This document shows positions 35,596-45,700 of a DNA stretch of 64,000 nucleotides, one piece after another. Position numbers and translations under genes: made by a program. Positions within the stretch are counted from its first letter, which is position 1, and each line of letters starts with the position of its first letter. This DNA comes from JBBATK01 sp039810585 (GTDB taxonomy: Bacteria > Bacteroidota > Ignavibacteria > Kapaibacteriales > NICIL-2). The DNA is taken from positions 1 to 64,000 of the forward strand of contig JBDHXF010000016.1 of assembly GCA_039810585.1 (NCBI GenBank), written 5' to 3'. Under the pieces are notes generated by a model. The model did not search any database. It was not told the DNA's origin and saw only the letters and a list, made by a program, of their open reading frames with translations.

Positions 35596-37857
35596 TTACC
35601 ACTTCTCGGTGTCAATGGTGGCGAGGACGGAGTCGTACGGACTGAATTCGATGGTGTCCGGTTCATCACCCAGAGGAGGGAGTGTTATTGTGCTTTGTGC
35701 TCCGGTCACCTGTACACGAACAAGAGCGCTTCCGTTTTTGCCAAATCCAATGCGAACAGGCACCACCATGCTGAATTCCGGAGCAACCTTTTCTTGCTTC
35801 ACCCGAAGTTGAACAATGTAGTGACCCGAGGCGTCTTTTTCCTTTTTCCATGCCACCGTGTAGTGAGGAACAGAGGAGCCGTAGACCCACTCCGTGAAAA
35901 ACCAGTCCACACCTGTTCCAATGTGTTTCTCAACCATGCGCTGAAAATCCGCAGTTGTAGGGTTTTTATGCCTCCAGGTAGTCTGGAAATCTTGTAGCAT
36001 TGAAAAAAAGGAACTGTCGGAAAAGGTCTTCGTGTCCATCATCAAGTTCCGGAGCATGTGAAAAATCCAGGCACCCTTGTAATGCAAAACCACTGTGGCA
36101 TCACCTTGATTTTGCAGGCTAGAGTAGACTCTTGATCCCAACCATATTGGAGACGCCTCGATACCTTCTCCGAACACACTTTTGCGATTGTTAATGATCT
36201 CATCTCGATAATGGTCGAGTTCGGTAAACATCGACGTGGAATTCTTGTTTGACGATTGAATGTAGAGGAGAGCGCTGAAACGGGCGAGCGAGTTCACCAG
36301 CCACATATCGTGGTAATTGCAAATGTCCAACGATCGCCACCACTCTCTGGCGCAGGTGGCGGCAAGAATCACATCTGGTTGTGCACGCGTGTAGGGTGTT
36401 GAAAGCAGGAACGGCGTCAGTCGAAACAACCCTCCCCATGAATTGGATGTTCCAATACTTGCCAGTATAGCCGTTATATCCTTGAAATCAAGAGGACCAA
36501 TGAGACTATTGAAATAATGGTATGCGGAGCAAAAATGATCGGAGAGTGAGGAATATCCTCGCAAGCCGTGCTCGATGAACATGTGAATACCAGAGCAATC
36601 ACTATTCTCCGGATTAAGACGATCCAGCACTCCCACTTCAAAAGTGCAGCCGGTGGAGAGTCCATCGGTAGACCACGAAGTGGTCAGTGAATCGTTGGCT
36701 TCTTTTTCAGATACTTTGTGTGCAGTACAGATCAATGATAGGCTTGTCGGCACATGAAATGTGAGAGAAAAAGCAGCTTTGGCGTACAGATTGAACCAAG
36801 GATACCACCGTGTCGGTGAAATTTCCCACGTCACCGCGTCAGCACGTCGAGTAATAAAAGTGCCGATGTAGCTCAGTGTTAGATCGAAGGTTGTGTCTGC
36901 AATGGACGGTTTATCCAGGTGAATAAACACTTTTGCGTCCGCTTTATAGAAGCTCAATTCCTTGCCCCCAATGCTCACCGATTGTATCTCGATTAGTCGG
37001 TTAAGACTGAGGACCATCCATCGCCGACCACCTTGAAAAGTTCGAACTTTCATGGAGATACGCGTTGCAACGTTCAAATTCGACGCAATGGAAACGTCGA
37101 TGGTATAAGACGGAATGGCAAAGGGCTGATGGTCGATGCTCCAGTCAATCGGACCGGCATAGTCTTGCTGACGAAAGAAACTGCAGATCAATTCCAAGGA
37201 CCTCGTCGAATGGGAAAAGCCACTCGTTCGCATTAGCCGAACCTGCTCCGTTTCCTCCGGATCGATGATGTACAGTTGATCAGACACTTTCTCGGTTCCA
37301 CCGAGGTATGCCATGAAGTAGTCGCTGTGTGAGGAATTGAGAATAGCAGAATACAAGGTCCACGGCGTTCGAACGAAATCCTCGCTGACAACGTATTGCA
37401 AGGCGTCTTCGAGAGTGGACTGCAGATTCGGATCGATGTCTCCGCCGAGGTGCTCTGCACCGTCTATGAGCTCCAAATTGGTAGAATCGCAGAAGAAGAA
37501 CACGGCGCGATCGATGTCTTGATCCAACGTTTCGGACTTATTAAAGCGGGCGAGTTGTTGTTTCTCGATAGTGGTAGGTGGAATCATCGTAATTCGACCT
37601 TTACCCTTAAATACGGCGGCATAACTTCGTCCGAAGAGTGGCTGCGTGAAACAAATGGTGCCATCGAGCAGAAAGGTTGCTGCATCTTTTTGAATCATCA
37701 GGTCCTTCACCGTGTAGCATTGTCCGCCGTCGACCTTCATCGACTCCAACCCGTGGACGAGTGAGTCATAGACAACGTGGGCAAACTGTGCGTCATCGGC
37801 CTTTGTCTTCGCGATGAGAAGCAGGAACACTGCACCGATAGTCCAGAGAGTTTTCAT
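35596..37857 (-). CDS. M1-family peptidase-like protein with a lost zinc site
   Basis: 753 aa with a signal peptide (MKTLWTIGAVFLLLIAKTKA). It is a close paralogue of the neighbour at 37975-40266; the last ~110 residues are nearly identical (shared WVYGSSVPHYTVAWKK and VTGAQSTITLPPLGDEPD). At the position of the neighbour's HEVAH it reads ATCAR (around residue 500), and the third ligand motif SEAFAEY has become NSLARF, so neither zinc ligands nor the catalytic Glu remain. It should be a secreted non-catalytic protein, perhaps a partner or decoy for the active copy. The frame is uninterrupted, so it is not an obvious pseudogene. Confidence 0.82.
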   Translation of the reverse strand: MKTLWTIGAVFLLLIAKTKADDAQFAHVVYDSLVHGLESMKVDGGQCYTVKDLMIQKDAATFLLDGTICFTQPLFGRSYAAVFKGKGRITMIPPTTIEKQQLARFNKSETLDQDIDRAVFFFCDSTNLELIDGAEHLGGDIDPNLQSTLEDALQYVVSEDFVRTPWTLYSAILNSSHSDYFMAYLGGTEKVSDQLYIIDPEETEQVRLMRTSGFSHSTRSLELICSFFRQQDYAGPIDWSIDHQPFAIPSYTIDVSIASNLNVATRISMKVRTFQGGRRWMVLSLNRLIEIQSVSIGGKELSFYKADAKVFIHLDKPSIADTTFDLTLSYIGTFITRRADAVTWEISPTRWYPWFNLYAKAAFSLTFHVPTSLSLICTAHKVSEKEANDSLTTSWSTDGLSTGCTFEVGVLDRLNPENSDCSGIHMFIEHGLRGYSSLSDHFCSAYHYFNSLIGPLDFKDITAILASIGTSNSWGGLFRLTPFLLSTPYTRAQPDVILAATCAREWWRSLDICNYHDMWLVNSLARFSALLYIQSSNKNSTSMFTELDHYRDEIINNRKSVFGEGIEASPIWLGSRVYSSLQNQGDATVVLHYKGAWIFHMLRNLMMDTKTFSDSSFFSMLQDFQTTWRHKNPTTADFQRMVEKHIGTGVDWFFTEWVYGSSVPHYTVAWKKEKDASGHYIVQLRVKQEKVAPEFSMVVPVRIGFGKNGSALVRVQVTGAQSTITLPPLGDEPDTIEFSPYDSVLATIDTEKW

Positions 37858-37974
37858 GCGCTTTTCGGAATAGAGTTGAATCTACCTACTGTGTCGCTCA
37901 ATCAGCAGAACGTTGACGATGTAGAGTTCGACGACCCTCTGTGACGCTGCAGTCGCAGCGTGGAAGAAGGCGAC

Positions 37975-40266
37975 TTACCACTTCTCGGTGTCAATCGAGC
38001 ACAGCACAGAGTCGTAAGGACTGAATTCGATGGCATCCGGTTCATCGCCCAGCGGCGGGAGGGTGATGGTGCTTTGTGCTCCGGTGACTTCCACACGAAC
38101 TATAGCGCTGCCATTGCTGCCAAATCCTATGCGTATCGGTACCACCATGGTGAATTCAGGAGCAACGTTTTCTTGTTTCACGCGAAGTTGGACGATGTAG
38201 TGACCGGCAGCGTCTTTGTCTTTTTTCCAGGCTACCGTGTAATGGGGGACCGAAGAGCCGTACACCCACTCCTTAAAGAACCAATCCATTCCTGTGCCGA
38301 TGTGTTTTTCGACAGTGTGCTGAAAGTCAGCGGTGGTGGGGTCTTTATGTTTCCACGTTGTATAGTAATCGTGCATCATCGCGAAAAAAGCACTGTCTGA
38401 TAAGGTTCGTGTATTCATCATGAGGTTTCGAAGCATGTGCAGTATCCATGCGCCTTTGTGATAAATCACCTTTTCGTAGTCACCCGCATTTTGAACGCTT
38501 GTTCCGGTTCGGTATCCCAACCAAATCGGGGCGGCGTCGATACCGTTCCCGAGAAAACTTTTTCGATTGTCTACAATCTCATCGCGATACTTCTCGAGTC
38601 GGTCGAAAAAGCGCTTCGTGTCCTTGAGAATGGCTTGCATGTACATCATGCTGCTGTATTCTGCAAATGCTTCGCTCATCCATTGGTCGTGGTAGTTTGT
38701 CCAGCCGAGCGACATTCCCCACCACTGGTGAGCCACTTCGTGAGCGACGAAGGACTGTTGAAAGCCTGAGTTCTCGCCGCTGCGAAATGTCACAAATGAT
38801 AAGTGAAGGAAGCGTGGAAACGCTTGACCGTGGTAGGCATTAATCTGCACAGCACTGACGGTGTCGTTGTCAATCGGCCCATACAAATCCTTGTAAAATT
38901 TTAAAGAGTAACTCAAGTCATGCGCTACGTCTTCCTCATGTCGCGAATCTTTTTCATATAGCACGGTCACCTTTGGATATCCCTTTTCCTCCATCACATA
39001 TTTTTTAAGGATTCCCATTCCGAAAGAGCAATGAATCTCCGGTGTGGGGATTGACCAATGGCTGATAACGGTATCGCCATGTTTTTCGTTGGAGAGCAAT
39101 TCGCCCGCGCACTGAAATGTGTAATTAGCCGGTGTGTGAAAACGCAAGTCGAAGGTCGATCGATGAGGGTTAGCAATTTGCGGATACCAGCTGGTCGATC
39201 CGATGCGCAAGTACATATAATCCTCCTGACGAACGAAGATCTCGCCGCTATAGGATACATGCACCGTCATAGCTGTATGCAATTTCGTGGCTTCATTGAA
39301 TCGAAGGAATACCGTCGATCCGTCTTGGTAGTAACCCACATCTTTTCCATCGCAGCTAACCTCACTAATCGCAAGTCGGTCCGATAGATTCATCGAAGCC
39401 CATCGCCGATTAGCGGTATTAGCATGAATCTTTAGCGCTACATCAGCTGAAAACTGCAAGTGTTCGTTGATTGATGCATCGATTTCATATCCATCGATAC
39501 TTATAACATTATTGTCAGCAGAATAATCCGGCCCCTGTGCGTATTGATTGCCGAGAAAAAAACTCGACACGAGCTCCAGCGATTGAAAATTGTGCGTAGC
39601 TCCGTTTGACCGAAAGAGTTTGACAGCTTCGTTGTCGTTGGGATCGATGATATAGACGAGGTCATTGCTCTGAGCGCTGCCTCGAAGAAGTGCTAAAAAG
39701 CTTTGATCGTGAATATCATCCAATACATCGAGAACGAAGGAGGAAAAGCTAATCCTACTATCATCTGTTTTCAGGTACTTCTTCGCCTCATCCAACGAAC
39801 TCTGCATGTCTTTAATCGACATCGTGCTATCGAGAGTCGCTCCTTGTAAGAGTTGGACGTTTGTGCTGTCACAGAAAAAGAAGGTTGCTCGATTGAACTC
39901 CTCGTCCAGTGTTTCACTCTTAATAAAACGAGCAAGCTGCGCTTGCTCAACCGCTGTGGGCGGTGTCATACTGATGCGACCCTTTCCTCTGAAGGTCACG
40001 ATAGGAACTTTCCCAAAAATTGGTTTCACAAAGCAGATCGTTCCGTCCAGCAGTAATGTCGCCGCATCCTTCTGAATCATAGCGTCGTGAATTTGATAAC
40101 ATGCTTCTCGATCGCACGTCGCGTTTTGTACACTCGTGTACAGTGAATCATAAAGAGCTGCAATACTGTCCGCATCTGATGCGCGTGCAAGGCCACTGCA
40201 CACGGTGAACACGATTGCTAACACGATGGCTGCTTTGAGGTGCGCGCGGAAAATCAAGGTCGTCAT
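37975..40266 (-). CDS. secreted M1-family metallopeptidase
   Basis: 763 aa with a signal peptide ending near GLARASD. The gluzincin motif HEVAHQWWG (around residue 507) is followed after 18 residues by the Glu of SEAFAEY, the complete HExxH-x18-E zinc site of M1 peptidases. The N-terminal ~300 residues lack the standard aminopeptidase GAMEN context that I could point to, so substrate specificity is open. The C-terminus ends in a beta-sandwich (DTEKW) and not in a T9SS sorting domain. The inactive paralogue follows after 117 nt in the same direction. Confidence 0.85.
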   Translation of the reverse strand: MTTLIFRAHLKAAIVLAIVFTVCSGLARASDADSIAALYDSLYTSVQNATCDREACYQIHDAMIQKDAATLLLDGTICFVKPIFGKVPIVTFRGKGRISMTPPTAVEQAQLARFIKSETLDEEFNRATFFFCDSTNVQLLQGATLDSTMSIKDMQSSLDEAKKYLKTDDSRISFSSFVLDVLDDIHDQSFLALLRGSAQSNDLVYIIDPNDNEAVKLFRSNGATHNFQSLELVSSFFLGNQYAQGPDYSADNNVISIDGYEIDASINEHLQFSADVALKIHANTANRRWASMNLSDRLAISEVSCDGKDVGYYQDGSTVFLRFNEATKLHTAMTVHVSYSGEIFVRQEDYMYLRIGSTSWYPQIANPHRSTFDLRFHTPANYTFQCAGELLSNEKHGDTVISHWSIPTPEIHCSFGMGILKKYVMEEKGYPKVTVLYEKDSRHEEDVAHDLSYSLKFYKDLYGPIDNDTVSAVQINAYHGQAFPRFLHLSFVTFRSGENSGFQQSFVAHEVAHQWWGMSLGWTNYHDQWMSEAFAEYSSMMYMQAILKDTKRFFDRLEKYRDEIVDNRKSFLGNGIDAAPIWLGYRTGTSVQNAGDYEKVIYHKGAWILHMLRNLMMNTRTLSDSAFFAMMHDYYTTWKHKDPTTADFQHTVEKHIGTGMDWFFKEWVYGSSVPHYTVAWKKDKDAAGHYIVQLRVKQENVAPEFTMVVPIRIGFGSNGSAIVRVEVTGAQSTITLPPLGDEPDAIEFSPYDSVLCSIDTEKW

Positions 40267-40808
40267 ATCATCCCCTCTCGTTTAAAAATCGTCGCAGACC
40301 GATTTCGATGTGGGTAATATAAAACAACCCGTCCAATACCTTAAATCGGATACAGATTATTAATTAAGCGCAAAAAAAAAGCGTAGCACAAGGCTACGCT
40401 TTTTGAGATACCATCCATGTATACTCGTCTGCCGGGGAAGCGGGATGAGTGAACGTCCATGTGCAACATTGTCACATGTATAGCGCTTGCACAGGTCGGT
40501 TGCCGACCATGCCGAAAAAACGCATCACCAACCCAATTGAGATATTCATCCTGGAAGAGCTCGCCGCGTGTGTTCCCCGTGCAGCGATCCGGGCGCAAAG
40601 TAGCTGCATCGCGTTTCCTGCACAACTGTTTTTTAGGCGTAGGTCATCTGGCTCTCAAAATGACCGATTTCCGAGCTCAAGACCTGCCTCAATGTCAGCA
40701 CTTCTCAGACGAAATCGCCGTAGGCTGAACAAAAGTTCAAGGCTTGTGTAACCTCCTCAGCGCTATTTGGCTCATACCCTTCAAGTTCCACATTGTTGTT
40801 TTGCCGAT
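40267..40808. other. long divergent intergenic region with a terminator
   Basis: About 540 nt between the leftward M1 peptidase and the rightward DUF4139 gene. Apart from the terminator at 40376-40404 I see no recognisable gene; reading frames of 89-100 codons exist on both strands but look non-coding. A leftward transcript ending at the terminator is possible. Confidence 0.45.
40376..40404 (-). terminator. intrinsic terminator, stronger leftward
   Basis: Stem GCGTAGC/GCTACGC (extended by A-T pairs on both sides) with loop ACAAG. Leftward it is followed by nine T, rightward by five. It lies 110 nt upstream of the M1 peptidase start, where no gene is known to end. Confidence 0.8.
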
Positions 40809-42455
40809 ATGTCCTCCATTTTCACCACTATCGTCCGACTCGCTACCCTGAGCATCCTCGCGATCTCTGTTCTTCCGGCTCAAAGTCAGAATTCTACCAC
40901 GAGCAAAGCCCTCAGCACCTCATCACTTCCTGTGCGGAATCTGAGCATTTTCAAGAATGGGAGTTGCTTTATCACCAAAGAAGGTACCGTTCCGGTCAGC
41001 AACAGCGAAGTCCGCTTGAATGTCCCCTCTGCCATTAATGCCACGTATTGGCTTACCACCGTCGGCGATAAACTCATTCGTTCCGTGCGCTACAGCGATG
41101 AGAAGATGAAAGTGAATCATGAAGTTGTTAGCATGCTCGATTTAATCGAAGCGAACATCGGCAAGACCATGAGCTTCGAACTGCATCATGAGTCGCATTC
41201 AACCACCATCGCCGTTCAGCCTCAAACAATCAGCGGAAAAATTGTCGGCATCAATCACAATCTCAACAGCTTTAAGCTGGAAACCTCAAATGGTGTGCGC
41301 TTGTTTGGCGTCGATGCAATCGCGCCGAATAGCTCCATCATTCAGGATATCGTCGACCAAAAAATGGTGGATAGCCTTGCACATCTGGCCGTTATCAGCA
41401 CGCTGAAACCGGTCGATCAACTGACCCTTCGCGAAATTTCCCTGCAACGCAACATGCAGTGGATTCCGTCATACGCTGTGCACATCACGAACGACAAAGA
41501 ACTCCGCATCGAGATGAAAGCCCTCATCGAAAACTTCAGCGGCGAAGATATCACGAACGCCGATGCCGAGGTAGTTGTTGGTGTGCCGCAATTGTATTAT
41601 TCCTTTCTCAACGATCCGAGCACTACGTCGTACTATACTCAGCTCCAACCCTATTCCCCGTACAACTCCGGTCTTGCATCCGCTGGCCTTTCCAACATGT
41701 CTATCCGAGGTGGTAGAGCTGCATCAACAATGACGATGGATCAGAATGAAGCGGCGCAGTTTAAAAGCACCTTTGGAGATCAGCCGATGTTTGGAGCGGA
41801 GACGGAGCAAGCACACGACAACTTTGTCTATAAGCTTGGGACGATTTCCATTGCCAATAGTACCAAGGTCAGTTTTCCGGTGTTTGCTACTACGTTGAAG
41901 TACAAGAACGAGATGGAGTGCGACATCAGCGACGTACTGAACTATGAGAACTCTCGCAGCTCCTATACAACACCCACCGATGCGGAGGTGTACCACTCGA
42001 TCGAAGTGGAGAACAAGAGCGCCTATCCTCTTACGACGGGTGGATTGATGGTGGAAGATGAGAACGGACATTTCCTCTCGCAAGACGAATTAAAGTACAC
42101 CCCAAAAGGCGGTACAGCGAAAATCCGACTTGCTAAATCACTCAGTGTAGCGGTTAAACACAACGAAGAAGAACTCTCGCGTAGCGATAATGTGAAGAAG
42201 ATTGGTCGCCAGAGCTACGGTCGAGCATCCATCCGTGGCACCATCAATGTGGTGAATTATGATACCAAAGCGCAGACCATCGTCGTCCGCAAAGTGGTGA
42301 ACGGCAGTATTACGAAATCTGACGACGCTACCGTGCATCGCAATGTGCGCGTGAGCAGTACGAATCCGGAATCCAAATGCGAGTGGACTGTGGTGCTAAA
42401 CCCGGGACAAAGTCGCGAGTTGAATTATGAGTACGACTGCGTGTACCGTCAGTAA
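40809..42455 (+). CDS. DUF4139 domain secreted protein
   Basis: 548 aa from the ATG at 40809, with a signal peptide ending near PAQSQN. It has the general layout of the DUF4139/MuiA-like family: an N-terminal beta domain (IFKNGSCFITKEGTVPV, then VGDKLIRSVRYS), a WIPSYAVHI motif and the C-terminal beta-sandwich with NYDTKAQTIVVRKVVNG and LNPGQSRELNYEY. It has no catalytic residues; the role is unknown, probably in the cell envelope. A Gly/Ser/Ala-rich insertion (about residues 280-320, with NMSIRGGRAASTMTM) separates the halves. Confidence 0.75.
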   Translation: MSSIFTTIVRLATLSILAISVLPAQSQNSTTSKALSTSSLPVRNLSIFKNGSCFITKEGTVPVSNSEVRLNVPSAINATYWLTTVGDKLIRSVRYSDEKMKVNHEVVSMLDLIEANIGKTMSFELHHESHSTTIAVQPQTISGKIVGINHNLNSFKLETSNGVRLFGVDAIAPNSSIIQDIVDQKMVDSLAHLAVISTLKPVDQLTLREISLQRNMQWIPSYAVHITNDKELRIEMKALIENFSGEDITNADAEVVVGVPQLYYSFLNDPSTTSYYTQLQPYSPYNSGLASAGLSNMSIRGGRAASTMTMDQNEAAQFKSTFGDQPMFGAETEQAHDNFVYKLGTISIANSTKVSFPVFATTLKYKNEMECDISDVLNYENSRSSYTTPTDAEVYHSIEVENKSAYPLTTGGLMVEDENGHFLSQDELKYTPKGGTAKIRLAKSLSVAVKHNEEELSRSDNVKKIGRQSYGRASIRGTINVVNYDTKAQTIVVRKVVNGSITKSDDATVHRNVRVSSTNPESKCEWTVVLNPGQSRELNYEYDCVYRQ

Positions 42456-42485
42456 GTGTGCGTTACAATTCGAGCGTGTAGTTCA

Positions 42486-42581
42486 GCGCGACGCTCTGTC
42501 ACTCCATCCGGCTGACGGCGATTCGTCCCAGATCGCCGTCAGTAGCCCGACACAGCTTTCGGATGCCACAGAGCGTCGCGC
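42486..42581. repeat. 96-bp nested inverted repeat
   Basis: Outer arms GCGCGACGCTCTGT and ACAGAGCGTCGCGC (14 bp), middle CATCCG/CGGATG, inner CTGACGGCGAT/ATCGCCGTCAG (11 bp). It begins 30 nt after the DUF4139 stop codon. There is no T-tract, so it looks like a REPIN-type or mRNA-stabilising structure rather than a terminator. A separate perfect 14-bp palindrome CGCCGGATCCGGCG lies at 42614-42627. Confidence 0.75.
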
Positions 42582-42667
42582 GTATGTTTCGTAAGTCTCA
42601 GCTTCGCATATCGCGCCGGATCCGGCGTGTAGTCTCCATTTCCTGATTATTATTCGCAGCAGCTTCG

Positions 42668-42736
42668 CTGTGCTCTTCGTGAGTGTTTTGCTGTGCTCTT
42701 CGTGAGTATTTTACTGTGCTCTTCGTGAGTAATTTG
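42668..42736. repeat. three tandem 23-bp repeats
   Basis: CTGTGCTCTTCGTGAGT starts at 42668, 42691 and 42714, each followed by a short AT-rich spacer. It ends about 30 nt before the ATG at 42765 and fills the rest of the 309-nt gap between the two genes. Confidence 0.85.
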
Positions 42737-42764
42737 CTGTCCGCTTTCACATGAGGACAGTTCC

Positions 42765-45700
42765 ATGACATCACATCGCTCTTTGCCCCTGCTCGCCCTT
42801 GTTCTCGGTCTTTGCCTCATTGGTCTCGGGCATCACGCACAGGCACAATACCTCTCACCCCTCGTCACACCCAAAGCAAGCAACGATGCGCCCTCGTGGA
42901 CGAGCTACCTCTACGCTAAACCGCTGAACATGTATGCGTTGGATAGTGCCTATGATGCCTACTATCGCAGTCATCCGAAAAGCAAATCTGTTTGGGTGCG
43001 ATACTACAAGCGACTGCGACGATTGATGTCACCCTTCGTGCAAGCGGACGGCACCGTGCAGCAACTCCTGCCCTCCGAAATGCTGGCAAAAGCTGCGAAG
43101 CAGCGCACGAATCATATATCCTCTGCCGTCCAGTGGCAGCCTATTGGTCCCTTTCAAACCTTGGACGCCTATACTGCCGGAAAGCAAAAACCAATGCTTC
43201 CGTGGCAGAGCAACGTCTATGCCTTCGATATTTCCGCCGGCAATCCCAATGTGTTGTATGCGGTGGGGGAGACGGGTGGATTTTTTAAGAGTACGAACAA
43301 GGGCAAAGCCTGGACGCAACTCGATCCCGGCATTTATTCCAATTCGGAAGCCGTGGCTATTGATCCAACAAACGAGAACATCGTGTACGTGGGTGTGTCG
43401 GGAGGTGTAGTGAAGACCACTGATGGCGGCGCAACATGGACGTCAGTCTGGAATCTGAATAACCTCTACGTCTTCGATCTTGAAGTCCACACGACCCAAC
43501 CTCGCAACGTCTATGCGGCAACAAGTCTTGGCTTCTACCGCAGTTCCGACAACGGAGCTCATTGGGTGCAAGAAATCGATCGCTCGTGTTGTGACATGGA
43601 AACGCAAACCAACAACCACAATGTAATTTTTACCTTGCGCGAGAACGCGGCTCAAACTGCCTATGAGTTTTGGAAGTCGACCGATGGAGGACAGAACTTC
43701 AGCATCCGCTCTGATGGCTGGCTCTCGACCAGCGGATCAAGCGGAGGCGGACGACTCACCGTCAGCCCGGCTGACCCTAATCGCGTGTATGCTGTGCTGC
43801 TGGGTGACTCCGCAAAACCGTACATTCTGCGATCGGATGACGCCGGCGAGCATTGGCGCATTAGCGCTGTAGGGAAGAGCGACAGTCTGGCAATGAACAA
43901 TGGTCAGGGCTATTACGACCTCAGCATCGCCGCTTCACACGTCGATGCCAATCTGCTGATGATCGGCACCCAGACGGCGTATCGATCCACCGACGGTGGT
44001 CAGACCTTCCACACTGCAATTGGCGGATACACGGGCACGTTTGCTATTCATCCCGACATCCAGGAAATGAAGTGCATGGGTTCGGATTGCTATATCGCAA
44101 CGGACGGAGGCTTCAACTATTCCAACGATCTCTTTGGTTCCAATTGGGAATCACGTACGATTGGTATTAATGGTTCCGACTTCTGGGGTTTCGATGCCGG
44201 GTGGAATGAAGACGTGTTGGTAGGCGGACGCTACCACAACGGAAATACAGCGTGGGCCGAGGGCTACGGCACAAAGTACATGCGCCTTGGCGGCGGCGAA
44301 GCAGCGACAGGATACGTCAATCCTATTATGGCGCGGCATACCTATTTCTCCGACATCGGCGGATACGACTTGCCGGCAAGCGACAGCGGCACGCCGAGTA
44401 ATTTCAGCGCCGGGATGTTTCCCAATGAGTCGTACTACCACATGGAGTTCAGCGAAATGCGCTGGGATCCGCGATGCTATGGAACGGTGTGGATAGGGAA
44501 GGACAACGCCTTGTATCGGAGCACGAATAATGGTCGCAGCTACGACAAGATGTGGGAGTCCACCGACGACGGTGCCGTGCTGCAGCACATCGAAATCTCG
44601 CGTCGCAACCCAGCCGTGATGTACGTGTCGCAACGTTCGAATACTCTATACGACGGCAAGATCTGGCGAAGCAGCGACGAAGGGAAAACGTGGACGGCGC
44701 TGCCGCCCTTTCCCGGAACAACGGGCGGACAACGTCGGGTGATGAAGATCAGTCTCAGCTCATCCGATCCCAATACCCTCTTTGTCGCTCTGCTCAACGG
44801 AGATGCCACGCACAAGGTATTTAAGACCACGAACGGGGGAGAGAATTGGACAAACCTTACGACTGCGTCAATGACCGACTACGGTATCACCGATATCATG
44901 GCGCAGTATGGCACAAAGGATGGAGTGTATCTAGCCTCGTATTTTGGTCACGTGTACTATCGCAACGCTCAGATGGACGACTGGGTGCAGTACGGAGACG
45001 GATTGCCCTACGCGTTGTTTAGTCGCGACATCAAGCCCTTCTACCGAGACAACAAACTTCGCGTCGGCACCTCGATGGGCATCTGGGAAGCACCGCTCTA
45101 CGAACATTCGCAGCCGCAAGCAATGCCCACAGTGGACAAACGCACGACCGCCTGCGAACGCGATACCTTCTACTTCGACGATTACTCGGTGCTCGAACGC
45201 GCCAATGCCCAGTGGCAGTGGTCATTCCCCGGCGCCGCTTGGGTGAGCGATTCCACAGCTCGCAATCCAAAGGTGCTGTATGCCCATCCCGGCAGCTACG
45301 CCGTCACCTTGCGCGTTCGCAACGATTACGGCTCGGATTCGATGACCATCGCGAACATGGTGCAGGTGCAAACCTCGGTCTGTAACGTAGACACCGTTGC
45401 CGGTCGTGCCTTGGACCTGGGAGCAACAAACGATCTGGCAAGTATCTCTGCCATTCCCTCACTCAGCTCTGCTCTCGGCTTCACCGTCAGTTGCTGGATA
45501 AAGCTAGATACCATCCAACGCTCGTTTTCGCAGATCCTCTCAAATTGGCCGAGTGACGTTGGTTTCTCGCTGGGCTTTGCCTTTGAAGGCTATCGACCCA
45601 ATACCAACCTGACCTTTTACTGGAAAAACGTTCCCTATCAGCTCACATCGCCTTTCGACTTGCCGCTTCACGAGTGGGTGCACATTGCCTGCACGGTCGA

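Noticed and set aside
40449..40751. 100-codon plus-strand frame before the DUF4139 gene
   Set aside because: Arg/Ser-rich low-complexity translation, overlapping frames on both strands, and no start signal; it looks non-coding.
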